Part shown: piece after piece, positions 7,772 through 16,220 of the stretch | Layout of the letters: every line of letters begins with the position of its first letter | How positions within the stretch are numbered: position 1 is the stretch's first letter | NCBI GenBank assembly: GCA_030151225.1 | Contig: JASLEG010000032.1 | Location: 1 to 27,431 of the forward strand | Direction of reading: 5' to 3' | Source: Burkholderia sp. | GTDB taxonomy: Bacteria; Pseudomonadota; Gammaproteobacteria; Burkholderiales; Burkholderiaceae | Length of the DNA: 27,431 nucleotides | Made by a program: the position numbers and the translations under genes | Notes under the pieces: model-generated | Database searches by the model: none | Seen by the model: the letters and a program-made list of their open reading frames with translations, nothing else | Told to the model about the DNA's origin: nothing

Positions 7772-8721
7772 CGGTGTGCGAAAAAATCCAGGAGCTGAAT
7801 CACTGCCGGGCCGGCCGCGATCACGCAGATCGCGGGGATGATGAAGACCAGCATCGGCAGAACCATTTTGGGCGCGAGTTTCGCGGCCTTTTCCTCGAGC
7901 GACACGATGAAGGCGAGCCGCTCCGAACGCGACAGCGTCTTCAGCGACTGCGTGATCGGCGTGCCGTAGCGCATCGACTGCGTGAGCGTGGAAATCAGCG
8001 CGCGAATCGACGGCAGGTTGATGCGCCGGCCGAGGTTGCGCAGTGCGTGCTCGACGTCGCCCGACACGCGCAGTTCGTCGGCGGTCAGCGCGAATTCGGC
8101 CGACAGCGGCGGACAGATCGCGGCCAGTTCGTCGGCCACGCGCTGAATGCTCACCAGCAGGCTGTTACCGGCGTTGGTACAGATCACCAGCAGGTCCAGC
8201 GCGTCGGGCAGGCAGGCCGAGATCCAGCGGCGGCGCGAGGCCGCGCGAAAGCGCAGCGCGTATTCCGGCACGATCATGCCGACGATGAACGCGCCGAGCA
8301 TCATCACGCCGCGGAACGCCGGGAAGTGCCCGACGCCCGGCACGCTCGCGCCCGACACCACCACCACCGCCGCCGACAGCACGCCGAACGAGAACTTGAT
8401 GCCGAGCATCACGGCCGTGGCGTTGTCGCTGCGGAAACCCGCGTTCAGCATGTCGCGCTCGATCTGCGCGCGCAGCTTCGCGTCGAAGAACGGCACCTTG
8501 TTGCCGAGCAGCGAGAGGAAGTTCGTCACGCGATCCATGAAGCCGAGCTTCTCGGTCTTCTCGTCTTCCTCGACGCTGGTGCGCGCGGTGCGGATCTGCA
8601 CCGCGTCGCGCACGCGCTCGGCGATCTTGCCGCGATGGCTGCCGTACTTGATCGCCCACCAGCCGGCGATCACCAGCAGCAGGCCGATCAGCATCATCAG
8701 ATCGGTGATCAGGGCGATCAT
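7768..8721 (-). CDS. tadC: TadC: inner-membrane platform protein
   Basis: A 317-residue polytopic membrane protein of the T2SS GspF/TadC family. An N-terminal helix (about 3-25, LITDLMMLIGLLLVIAGWWA) comes first, then a pair of helices around 100-155, a cytoplasmic F domain (about 165-290, with PDALDLLVICTNAGNSLLVSIQRV and the later LSRSERLAFIVSLEEKAAKLAPKM), and a C-terminal helix near 290-312. With TadB it forms the platform that couples TadA ATPase activity to pilin extraction. Both ends overlap neighbours by ATGA (tadB at 8721-8718, tadD at 7771-7768), implying matched synthesis. Confidence 0.92.
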   Translation of the reverse strand: MIALITDLMMLIGLLLVIAGWWAIKYGSHRGKIAERVRDAVQIRTARTSVEEDEKTEKLGFMDRVTNFLSLLGNKVPFFDAKLRAQIERDMLNAGFRSDNATAVMLGIKFSFGVLSAAVVVVSGASVPGVGHFPAFRGVMMLGAFIVGMIVPEYALRFRAASRRRWISACLPDALDLLVICTNAGNSLLVSIQRVADELAAICPPLSAEFALTADELRVSGDVEHALRNLGRRINLPSIRALISTLTQSMRYGTPITQSLKTLSRSERLAFIVSLEEKAAKLAPKMVLPMLVFIIPAICVIAAGPAVIQLLDFFAHR

Positions 8722-9695
8722 CGCGTGGTCTCCAGCTTCGACATCTTCTGCACCGTGATCAGGCCCAGCGTGATCGACACGATCGCGAAGGTCAGCAGCT
8801 TGTGGCCCGCCTCGGTATCGAACAGCACCGAGATGTACGGGCGATTGATCGCGTACAGGCCGCCCACGATCACGATCGGGATCGCGGTCAGGATCTTGGT
8901 GGTGATGCGTGCCTCGCCCGTCAGCGCGCGCGCCTTCTGGCGAATTTCACGGCGCGTGCGCACGATGTTCGAGAGGTTCTCGAGCGTCTCGCTGAGCTGG
9001 CCGCCGGTTTCGCGCTGCACCAGCAGACACACGCAGAAGAACGAGAAATCCGCGATCGCGATGCGGCGCCCGGCGGTCGTCAGCACCTCCTCGAGGTCCA
9101 GCCCCACCTGCAGCGAATCGCCCATCAGCTGGAATTCGCGCTTGAGCGGCGGCTCGCATTCGTCGGCGCAGTTGATGATCACCTGGGTGACCGGAATCCC
9201 CGCGCGCACCGCGCGCACGATCGTGTCGATCATGTCGGGGAAGCCGGCCAGGAAGCGGTTCTTGAAGCGGTTCACGAGAAACTTGAAGGCCCACATCGTG
9301 GCGCCGATCGGCGCGCCCACCAGGATCAGCGGCAGCGACCATTGCGGCAGCGGCGCGAGCGCGGTGCCCACCGACGCGGCCACGGTGGCGATCAGCGCGG
9401 AGACGACCACGAACTTGCGCCCCCCCTTGCCCGCCACCGTCTCGAGCCGCGCGAGCTTGCCCGAGAACCAGGCGCCGAGCGCCGTCTCGGGGCGCTTGTC
9501 GCTGAACAGGTTGGGATCGATCACGACCGATTCGGTCTTGGTCAGTGCCACGGTCTTGCCGAACGAGGCCTGCATGCGCTGCGAGATGCGCGCGGACGCA
9601 CGCTGCTTGAACAGGCTCGAGCCCATCATCACCATCAGGCCGACGATGACGATGCACACGAAGCTCGCGAGCGCGATCAGGTTCGGATTGACCAT
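8718..9695 (-). CDS. tadB: TadB: inner-membrane platform protein
   Basis: A 325-residue GspF-like membrane protein, partner of TadC. An N-terminal helix (about 5-27) comes first, then two helices around 95-140, and a cytoplasmic F domain with FPDMIDTIVRAVRAGIPV and GGQLSETLENLSNIVRTRREI (about 225-245). The C-terminus has two helices (about 267-285 and 300-318). Members of this family dimerise in the inner membrane and contact the TadA ATPase. The start lies 1 base after the tadA stop, the only tight junction in this stretch that is not an ATGA overlap. The coding strand has a G7 tract at 9426-9420 (K90-G92). Confidence 0.92.
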   Translation of the reverse strand: MVNPNLIALASFVCIVIVGLMVMMGSSLFKQRASARISQRMQASFGKTVALTKTESVVIDPNLFSDKRPETALGAWFSGKLARLETVAGKGGRKFVVVSALIATVAASVGTALAPLPQWSLPLILVGAPIGATMWAFKFLVNRFKNRFLAGFPDMIDTIVRAVRAGIPVTQVIINCADECEPPLKREFQLMGDSLQVGLDLEEVLTTAGRRIAIADFSFFCVCLLVQRETGGQLSETLENLSNIVRTRREIRQKARALTGEARITTKILTAIPIVIVGGLYAINRPYISVLFDTEAGHKLLTFAIVSITLGLITVQKMSKLETTR

Positions 9696-9696
9696 G

Positions 9697-11145
9697 TCAG
9701 GCCATCGCCTCCATCACGGCTTCGTGCAGGCCGTAGTACGTCGCGCGCTCGATGAACGCGGGACGGATCGGCTGGCAGTCGAAGGTGCCCTTCACCTCGT
9801 CGCCGAACGCCGTGGCGTCGTAGCGGAACGAGAACAGATCCTGGGTGATGATCACCTCGCCTTCCATGCCCACCAGCTCAGTGATCTTCGTGATGCGACG
9901 CACGCCGTCGCGCATCCGCTCGATCTGCACGAACATGTGCACGGCGCTCGCGATCTGGCGACGGATCGACATCAGCGGCAGGTTGCCGTTGGCCATCATC
10001 ACCATGCTCTCCAGACGCGTGATCGCGTCGCGCGGGGTGTTCGCGTGGATCGTGGTCATCGAGCCGTCGTGGCCCGTGTTCATCGCCTGCAGCACGTCGA
10101 AGGCTTCGGGGCCGCGGGTTTCGCCGAGGATGATGCGGTCGGGGCGCATCCGCAGCGAATTGCGCACCAGGTCGCGCTGGTTCACGCCGCCGAGGCCCTC
10201 GGTGTTTTCCGGGCGCGTTTCGAGGCTGACCACATGGGTCTGCTGCAGCTGCAGTTCGGCCGCGTCCTCGATCGTGACGATGCGCTCGCCGTCGGCGATG
10301 TAGTGCGACAGCGCGTTGAGCAGGGTCGTCTTGCCCGAACCGGTGCCGCCCGCCACGATGATGTTCAGGCGGCAGCGGCTCGCCAGCTTCAGCAGCTTGG
10401 CCATGTTGGCCGACAGGTTGGCCTGCTTGGCCATGATGTCGAGCGTGATCTTGCGCTTCGGAAACTTGCGAATCGAGATCGAGGCGCCCTTCAGCGCGAG
10501 CGGCGGCAGCACCACGTTGACCCGGCTGCCGTCGGCCAGCCGCGCATCCACCATCGGGCTGCTTTCGTCCACGCGCCGGCCCGCGCCGGCCGCGATGCGC
10601 TGCGCCACGCTGGTCACGTGCGCGTTGTCGCGGAACTTGTACGGCGACAGCTCGAGCCGGCCCATCCGTTCGATGAACACCTGATCGGGGCCGTTCACGA
10701 GCACGTCGGTCACCGATTCGTCGGCCAGCAGCGGCTCGATCGGCCCGAGACCGAACATGTCGTTGAGCAGCTCCTCGACCATCATGTTCTGGTCGGCCAT
10801 CGTGACGTTCAGGTACTCGCGCTCGGCCACCACCGCCACCATCTGCTCGACGGTCGGGCGCATCTGGTCGCGCGTCTTGCCGACCGCGGCCGAGGCGTTC
10901 ATGCTCGCGAACACGCCGTTGCGGATGATGCGGAACACCTCCGAGCGCACCATCGGCTCGCCGGGCGCGTTGCGCCGCGTCTCGCCGCTGGTCCAGGCCG
11001 GCTCCGGCATCGCCGCGGCGGCAGGCGCCGGGCTGGCGGCCGGCGCGGACGCCGGCCTGAGCGCGGCGGCGACCACCTCGTCGTCGTGATGGTCGGATTC
11101 GGCCGGCGTGCGGGCCGGGCGTGCCTTGGTTCCGAAGGAAATCAT
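9697..11145 (-). CDS. tadA: TadA/CpaF: Tad pilus assembly ATPase
   Basis: A 482-residue secretion/assembly ATPase of the GspE/VirB11 superfamily (CpaF type), which powers Flp pilus extension and probably retraction. A roughly 60-residue Pro/Ala-rich, weakly conserved N-terminus precedes the N-terminal domain. The catalytic core holds Walker A GGTGSGKTT (266-274), an Asp box TIEDAAELQ (291-299), a Walker B-type ILGETRGPEA (339-348) and a His box TGHDGSMTTIHAN (357-369). All catalytic motifs are intact. The ATG at 11145 overlaps the cpaE stop (ATGA, 11145-11142) and has GGAAG just upstream. An ATG at 11157 is also in frame, four codons earlier, so the first residues are uncertain. Confidence 0.94.
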   Translation of the reverse strand: MISFGTKARPARTPAESDHHDDEVVAAALRPASAPAASPAPAAAAMPEPAWTSGETRRNAPGEPMVRSEVFRIIRNGVFASMNASAAVGKTRDQMRPTVEQMVAVVAEREYLNVTMADQNMMVEELLNDMFGLGPIEPLLADESVTDVLVNGPDQVFIERMGRLELSPYKFRDNAHVTSVAQRIAAGAGRRVDESSPMVDARLADGSRVNVVLPPLALKGASISIRKFPKRKITLDIMAKQANLSANMAKLLKLASRCRLNIIVAGGTGSGKTTLLNALSHYIADGERIVTIEDAAELQLQQTHVVSLETRPENTEGLGGVNQRDLVRNSLRMRPDRIILGETRGPEAFDVLQAMNTGHDGSMTTIHANTPRDAITRLESMVMMANGNLPLMSIRRQIASAVHMFVQIERMRDGVRRITKITELVGMEGEVIITQDLFSFRYDATAFGDEVKGTFDCQPIRPAFIERATYYGLHEAVMEAMA

Positions 11146-12359
11146 CGCTTCCACCATTTGCCGCGACCGCCGCGTGCCTCGGTGCTCGCCTTCAGGCCCA
11201 CGAGGTCGTTGGCGATCTGGGTGATCGAATTCGTGAAGGCGGATGCGGCACGACCGGCCGGCGGCTCCGCCACGTTTTCCGCGATCGCCAGCACCCGGCT
11301 CTCGTGCGCGATCTCCTGCAGCACCGAGCGGCCGATCGCGGCCACGAAGTCGTTCTTCTGCACGTTGCCGTGGGTGCGCGCATTCGCGTGGTTCAGCACG
11401 AACGACATCACGGGCTGGTTGTCGCGCTTCTCGATGTACTGGAACAGGCGCACCGTTTCGTGCGCGCCGTGCACCGAGCGATCGCTGATCACGTAGACGC
11501 GCGACGCGTTGTCGAACGCCTCGGTCGACAGGCGGCCCACACCCGCGCCGGTATCGACGATCACGTAGTGGAAACTGTCGGTCAGCAGCTCGATGAGCCG
11601 CGCCACCCCCTCTTCCTTGAATGGCCACTTCGAGCCGTACGGCAACTCGCACGACAGCAGGAACAGCCGCGTGCCGATCGGCACCATGGTGCGCTCGACG
11701 TAGGCGGCATCGATCCGGTCGATGCTCTGCAGCACTTCGGACAGGCCGTTGCTGGGCGGCACGCCGAGCATCGAGCTGGCCGCGCCGCCGGTCACGTTCA
11801 GGTCGACGTAGGCGATCCGGCGGTGCGTGGTGTCGGCCAGATGACGCGCGAGATTGACCGCGATGGTGGTCGTGCCCACGCCGCCGCGCGCGCCCACGAA
11901 GGCGATCGACTTGCCGCGCCGCGTCTGCGGCACGGCGCGCACGGTGCCGTCGTTCAGGTCGAGCGTGCGCTTGAGCAGTTCCTCGGTCAGCGGCTTGACG
12001 AGATAGTCGCGCACGCCGATGCCGAGCAGGCCGCGATACAGCGCCACGTCGTTCTTGTCGCCGAGCGCCACCACCTGCACCGACGGCTCGCACACCTCGG
12101 CCAGGCGCGCGAGGTCCGTCAGCGGCATCGTCGAGCCCTGCAGGTCGATCAGCAGGAGACGCGGCGACCGGCCCACCTTGGTGATGTAGGCGATCGCCTC
12201 GGTCACGCCGCCCAGGCCCACGTAGGTGTGCGGCAGGGCCTCGTCGGCGACGAAGTTGCGCAGCGTCTGCTCCGTCTGGCGATCGCCGACGAAGGCCATG
12301 AAACGGGCCGCGCGCGCCGTGTTCTGCGCGCGTGCCGCCGAGCTGTCCGCCGCGCTCAT
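11142..12359 (-). CDS. cpaE: CpaE/TadZ: ParA/MinD-like localisation protein
   Basis: A 405-residue TadZ/CpaE family protein. Residues about 18-135 form a receiver-like (atypical response-regulator) domain with the conserved Lys in RDYLVKPLTEE. Residues about 150-390 form a MinD/ParA-type domain. The P-loop reads GARGGVGTTT (156-165), so the signature Lys is Arg and the phosphate-binding Lys is Thr. YVDLN (184-188) and VIVDT (266-270) are kept. TadZ/CpaE proteins are known to have degenerate P-loops and to mark the pole or site where the Tad machine assembles, so this is likely a localiser with weak or no ATPase activity. Start and stop lie in ATGA overlaps with cpaD and tadA. Confidence 0.92.
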   Translation of the reverse strand: MSAADSSAARAQNTARAARFMAFVGDRQTEQTLRNFVADEALPHTYVGLGGVTEAIAYITKVGRSPRLLLIDLQGSTMPLTDLARLAEVCEPSVQVVALGDKNDVALYRGLLGIGVRDYLVKPLTEELLKRTLDLNDGTVRAVPQTRRGKSIAFVGARGGVGTTTIAVNLARHLADTTHRRIAYVDLNVTGGAASSMLGVPPSNGLSEVLQSIDRIDAAYVERTMVPIGTRLFLLSCELPYGSKWPFKEEGVARLIELLTDSFHYVIVDTGAGVGRLSTEAFDNASRVYVISDRSVHGAHETVRLFQYIEKRDNQPVMSFVLNHANARTHGNVQKNDFVAAIGRSVLQEIAHESRVLAIAENVAEPPAGRAASAFTNSITQIANDLVGLKASTEARGGRGKWWKR

Positions 12360-12799
12360 GGCGCCCCTCCCGCGGTCGCGCCGTTGGTGCCGCCGCCCGG
12401 CGCTTCCTTGGTGTCGCTCGTGGAAACCGCGCGGTCCAGCGCCTTCACGTTGCCGAGTTCGTAGCGGCGCACGGCCGTGACGGCCGCCGGGCCGTTGGCC
12501 GGGTCGAGCTTCGACGGTGCCACCAGATCACGCGGATCGGCCACCTGCGCGGCGAGGTTCGAGTAGGTCGCGCAGCCCCACTGCATGTCGGGACGGCCGA
12601 AACCGCCGTCGCTGAGGATCGGCGATTCGGTCAGCGAACGGCAGTCCACCCGCGACGAGCCGTCGGGGTTGACGTGGATCACCGACGCATCGGGCATGTT
12701 CATCTTCGGGTCGCTGTAGCAGCCGCCCAGCGCGAACGCGGCGGCCGCCACGGCGGCGGCTAGGCGCAGGCGCGAATCGAGGCTCACGGCAGGGTTCAC
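12356..12799 (-). CDS. cpaD: CpaD-type pilus assembly lipoprotein
   Basis: A 147-residue CpaD family lipoprotein. A signal sequence with a hydrophobic stretch (AAAVAAAAFAL) ends in lipobox L-G-G-C at Cys27. The family signature WGCATYSNLAAQVADPRDLV (residues 74-93) is clear. CpaD proteins are outer-membrane-linked accessory subunits of the Tad secretin, in the same position as RcpB of Aggregatibacter. The start is GTG at 12799, supported by a near-perfect Shine-Dalgarno AAGGAGG (12813-12807) seven bases upstream, which overlaps the cpaC stop codon. The last 25 residues are Gly/Ala/Thr rich. The stop overlaps cpaE in ATGA. Confidence 0.88.
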   Translation of the reverse strand: MNPAVSLDSRLRLAAAVAAAAFALGGCYSDPKMNMPDASVIHVNPDGSSRVDCRSLTESPILSDGGFGRPDMQWGCATYSNLAAQVADPRDLVAPSKLDPANGPAAVTAVRRYELGNVKALDRAVSTSDTKEAPGGGTNGATAGGAP

Positions 12800-12811
12800 G
12801 TGGCGTCCTCC

Positions 12812-14332
12812 TTAATAAACGTAGCCGGCCGGACCGGACAGCGTCGGCTGCTGTTCGTCGGTGTCGTACGGGTTGCCGGGCTGCCCCTGGAAGCCGAACT
12901 CGATGTCGCTCCTGCGGCGCACCAGCGAGTCGATCGGCGAGCGCAGGCGCGCGGGGTCGACCGGGTTGACGAGATACGGGGTCACGATCATGACGATCTC
13001 GGACTTGTTGCTCTGGAAGCTCTTCGACGAGAACAGCTTGCCGATGATCGGCAGCGAGCCGAGGCCCGGCACCTGCGTGATCGAGTTGCTCGAGTTCGAC
13101 TGCAGCAGGCCGGCGATCGCGAAGCTCTGGCCGCTGGCGAGTTCCACCGTGGTGTCGGCGCGGCGCACGCTGATGCCGGGAATGCTGATCGTGCTGGTCT
13201 TCACGCTCGACGACTGGTCGATCTGACTGACTTCCGGGCGCACCTTCAGGCTGATGCGGTGGTTGGTCAGCACGGTCGGGGTGAAGTCGAGCTTCACGCC
13301 GTACTGCTTGTAGTCCACCGTCACCGCGCCATTGACCTGCGAGATCGGGATCGGGAATTCGCCGCCGGCCAGGAAGCTCGCCGTCTCGCCCGACATCGCC
13401 ACGAGGTTCGGCTCGGCCAGCATGGTCAGCAGGTCTTCCTGGTTCAGCGCCTTCAGCACGCCGTCGATGGTGTTGCGGCCAGCCGAGAAGCCGCCGGCGA
13501 TCGAGTAGGCGGAACTGGTCGATCCGGTGTTCGTGGAAGTGGTCGAGGTCGTGCTGGTGGTCGCACCGGCAACCAGGCCAGCGATCGTGGAGGTGCCGTT
13601 GAACAGCCCGCCGAGGAAGTTGCCGGTGTAGCCGAGCACCTGCCAGTCGATGCCGAGCTGCTTCGTGACGTTGCGGTCCACTTCCGCGATCCGCACGCGC
13701 AGCTGCACCTGCAGCGGCTTGTCGATCGTCAGGCGGTTCACGACCAGGACCTTCTCGCCGACGTAGCTCTGCAGCAGGCTCATGATGCCGTTGGCCTGCG
13801 ACGGATCCTGGGCGTTGCCGTCCACTTCTATCGAACCGGGCCCCGCGTTGATCTTCAGGCCCGCGTTCGGAAAGCGCGCGGTGACCATCGCGCGCAGCGT
13901 CTCGACGTCGGGCGTGATGTGGATCGTGCGCTGCACGAGCGGGTGATTGGCGGCGTCGAGCACGTACAGCGTGGTGGTGCCCGGCTTCTTGCCGAGCACG
14001 TACACCACGCGCGGCACCGGCACGTGCACGTCGGCGATGGTCGGGTCGGCCACGAACACCGAGGCGGCGTCCTGCGACAGCGTCAGCATGGTCCCCTTGC
14101 TGGCGGCCAGATCGATCGGGCCCGAGGTGTTGCCGGCCTGCACGCGCGGCATGTCGCCACGATCGGCGGCGGCAGCCGCGGCGCGATCGCCGGTCACGCT
14201 GACCTTGTGGCCGCCGCTCAGGTCGAGCGCGCTGGCCGGGGTGGACGTCGTCGCGCCGGCGAACAGCGCCAGCGAGGCGATCGCGAGCGGCGCGACGCGC
14301 CTGGCATGGGAGGTTCCGAACCGCGATTTCAT
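12812..14332 (-). CDS. cpaC: CpaC/RcpA: Tad outer-membrane secretin
   Basis: A 506-residue secretin forming the outer-membrane pore for the pilus. The signal peptide (about 1-35, with hydrophobic APLAIASLALFAGA and an ASA/LD cleavage-like end) is followed by the pilus-formation N-terminal domain (about 65-140), a BON-like region with PNAGLKINAGPGSIEVDG (about 155-172), and the secretin domain (about 290-455). The signature VPGLGSLPIIGKLFSS is at 421-436. A Thr/Ser-rich tract (258-275) separates the periplasmic and secretin parts. The ATG at 14332 gives a standard signal peptide. An in-frame ATG at 14401 overlaps the cpaB stop (TGATG) and would add 23 residues; neither has a strong ribosome site, so the start is uncertain. 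Confidence 0.92.
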   Translation of the reverse strand: MKSRFGTSHARRVAPLAIASLALFAGATTSTPASALDLSGGHKVSVTGDRAAAAAADRGDMPRVQAGNTSGPIDLAASKGTMLTLSQDAASVFVADPTIADVHVPVPRVVYVLGKKPGTTTLYVLDAANHPLVQRTIHITPDVETLRAMVTARFPNAGLKINAGPGSIEVDGNAQDPSQANGIMSLLQSYVGEKVLVVNRLTIDKPLQVQLRVRIAEVDRNVTKQLGIDWQVLGYTGNFLGGLFNGTSTIAGLVAGATTSTTSTTSTNTGSTSSAYSIAGGFSAGRNTIDGVLKALNQEDLLTMLAEPNLVAMSGETASFLAGGEFPIPISQVNGAVTVDYKQYGVKLDFTPTVLTNHRISLKVRPEVSQIDQSSSVKTSTISIPGISVRRADTTVELASGQSFAIAGLLQSNSSNSITQVPGLGSLPIIGKLFSSKSFQSNKSEIVMIVTPYLVNPVDPARLRSPIDSLVRRRSDIEFGFQGQPGNPYDTDEQQPTLSGPAGYVY

Positions 14333-14400
14333 GATGAGTGCATATTCCTGCTCGACGCCGACGCCGAGGCGCTTTGACGGGGTTGCGACGAAGGCCGACA

Positions 14401-15357
14401 TCAGTTGCCCACCGGCAGCGAAGGCATCTGCGGCAGCGGCAGCGCCGAACCGCCCGTGGTGCTGCCGTTGGCGCCCAGCTCGGTGCGCTCCGAACCGCGA
14501 TAGATCACGACGTGCGGCGGCTGGAAGCCCGGCTCCGACGGCTGGCGCGGACGCTGGATGTCGTGCAGCGCGCGCGAGACGTCGCCGCTCCACACCGGGC
14601 TCACCTGCGGGGCCGGCACCGTATCGACGCCGGATGCGGCCGCCTTCAGATCGCGGTTCTCGGTGGCGAAGCTGCGCAGCGACAGCGACAGGCTGCCCAG
14701 GTGCGAGGCCACCGACACCACTTCGCTCATGTGCGGCGTGACCTCGAGCGTGACGGTGCGCGCCGTGCGCATGCCGCCGTCGAGATTCGGCGTCGCGTCG
14801 TCCTTGGGCCGCGTGAACTGCGAGCCCACCGCGAGCACCCGCACTTCCTGCACCACCGTTTCGCTCGCGACGGACTGGCCGGCGATATCGGTACGCCCGG
14901 TCATCTGTTGCGTCAGCAACAGGTCCACGTAGTCACCGGGCTGGATCAGGCCGGCATTGCCGGACACGTCGTCCACGGCCACCGACACGGCGCGCATGCC
15001 CGGCTTCAGCGTGGCCGCGAGAAAGCCCGGCGCGTTCGGCAGCATCACGTCGGTGGTCACGAGCACCGTGCCCGCAGCCACCGGATGGCGCAGCAGCGCA
15101 CCCTTCAGGTCCGGCGCGCCCGCGGCGCCCGACACCACCGCATTGACCGGCACCTCGTTCGGAGGCACCGACTTCCAGCCGAGATCCTCGTCGCGCAGCA
15201 GCATGCCCACCGGCAGATCGGCGGCCGCCACCTGGACCTTCGCCATGCTGGCGACCGGCGCGGCGGCATGCTGCGACGACACGACCACGATCCGCACGAT
15301 GATCGCGACGATGATGGCGCCGACCAGCAAGCCAAGGATTTTGATGAGATTCGACAT
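14401..15357 (-). CDS. cpaB: CpaB/RcpC: Tad pilus assembly protein with SAF domain
   Basis: A 318-residue CpaB/RcpC protein. An N-terminal membrane helix (about 5-26, IKILGLLVGAIIVAIIVRIVVV) anchors it. A SAF domain follows (about 40-105, with VQVAAADLPVGMLLRDEDLGW), then the RcpC/CpaB domain with LKPGMRAVSVAVDDVSGNAG and IQPGDYVDLLLTQ (about 118-151). The C-terminal 60 residues are Pro/Ser rich and probably flexible. RcpC-type proteins stabilise or gate the secretin in the periplasm, and SAF folds suggest binding to glycan or periplasmic partners. It starts 12 bases after the cpaA stop. Confidence 0.92.
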   Translation of the reverse strand: MSNLIKILGLLVGAIIVAIIVRIVVVSSQHAAAPVASMAKVQVAAADLPVGMLLRDEDLGWKSVPPNEVPVNAVVSGAAGAPDLKGALLRHPVAAGTVLVTTDVMLPNAPGFLAATLKPGMRAVSVAVDDVSGNAGLIQPGDYVDLLLTQQMTGRTDIAGQSVASETVVQEVRVLAVGSQFTRPKDDATPNLDGGMRTARTVTLEVTPHMSEVVSVASHLGSLSLSLRSFATENRDLKAAASGVDTVPAPQVSPVWSGDVSRALHDIQRPRQPSEPGFQPPHVVIYRGSERTELGANGSTTGGSALPLPQMPSLPVGN

Positions 15358-15369
15358 GATTCAGAGGTT

Positions 15370-15924
15370 CTATCGTGCGAGCAGCGGCAACGCGGCGGGC
15401 AACACGATCGCGGTGGCACCCCCGATCGCGAGCGCGATGCCGTAAGGCACGCCGCGCACGCCGGAAAACAGCGCGAGCAGGCGGCGCACGCCGTGCGTCT
15501 CGGTGTCGGGAGACAGACGGCGCGTTGCGAGACTGATGAATCCGACCACGGTGCCGACCACGGACACCAGCGTCAACGCCGGCATGAACCCCGCCATGCC
15601 GACCCAGAGGAAAATGGCCGCGGCGAGCTTCACGTCGCCGCCACCCAGCATGCGCGCGGCGAACAGCGCGATGCCGACCAGCAAAATCAGGAGCGCGATC
15701 GCGAGGTGGATACCCATCTCGGCGACCGGCATGCCGAGCAGAATCGCATCGGCGGGAAACAGCACGGCAACCACCGCCACGCCCGTGGTCGGCAACCTCC
15801 GCGTGCGCAGATCGACCGACGCGAGCCAGCCGAGCACGCCGGCAACCACGATCCGCAACAGCAGGGAGAGGACTAGCACGACGATTTCCGGGGGAGTTGC
15901 GTGAGGCGGAGAGGAGCGCGGCAC
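15370..15924 (-). CDS. cpaA: CpaA/TadV-type prepilin peptidase
   Basis: A 184-residue polytopic aspartyl protease of the A24 family without the N-terminal methylase domain, as in Tad systems. The two catalytic aspartates are present: D38 in SVDLRTRRLP and D97 in GGGDVKLA. Five to six membrane helices are visible. The usual Pro-Asn after the first Asp motif is Pro-Thr here. The enzyme should cut the Flp pilins after Gly in RG/VSAMEY and also TadE and TadF. GTG at 15924, preceded by GGAG, is the preferred start. A GTG about 15 codons downstream (VLVLSLLL) is also preceded by GGAA and would remove a Pro-rich tail. It is 28 bases downstream of flp1. Confidence 0.88.
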   Translation of the reverse strand: MPRSSPPHATPPEIVVLVLSLLLRIVVAGVLGWLASVDLRTRRLPTTGVAVVAVLFPADAILLGMPVAEMGIHLAIALLILLVGIALFAARMLGGGDVKLAAAIFLWVGMAGFMPALTLVSVVGTVVGFISLATRRLSPDTETHGVRRLLALFSGVRGVPYGIALAIGGATAIVLPAALPLLAR

Positions 15925-15952
15925 TGCGCTCCGTCTCCGGCTGGCCAGTCGC

Positions 15953-16135
15953 TTAGTGGTTGTTCTGAGCGGTCGTGGCTTGCGTGAACAGCGTCGAGAA
16001 CATGTTGCTGACCTGCGTCTTGTAGTTCGCTGCGATGCCGCCCAGCGCGAGGATCACGATGCCTGCCAGAACGGCGTATTCCATTGCGCTCACGCCGCGC
16101 TCGTCACGTGCAAATGCCTTCAGAAGCTTCTTCAT
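15953..16135 (-). CDS. flp1: Flp-type major pilin 1
   Basis: A 60-residue Flp prepilin. A basic leader MKKLLKAFARDERG is followed by the processing site G14/V15, Glu at +5 and Tyr at +6 (VSAMEY), the Flp hallmark. A hydrophobic helix (AVLAGIVILALGGIAANY) and a short polar tail ending TTAQNNH complete it. Mature length would be 46 residues, typical of Flp pilins. It lies first in the run leading into cpaA, so it is the likely major subunit. The leader is nearly identical to that of flp2. Its upstream region is unusually AT-rich and contains a -10-like box and a terminator-like hairpin. Confidence 0.95.
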   Translation of the reverse strand: MKKLLKAFARDERGVSAMEYAVLAGIVILALGGIAANYKTQVSNMFSTLFTQATTAQNNH

Positions 16136-16220
16136 TTTTGCTAACCCCTATCTCGATATTCGAAAAAAACAACCCAAAAAGAACAGTCAGACCAACCGGA
16201 AAACCCAATGAAACCACATC

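Noticed and set aside
7774..11496. A 1240-residue open frame on the plus strand
   Set aside because: It is antisense to tadC, tadB and tadA, which are certain by their motifs. The translation is His/Arg-rich without domains.
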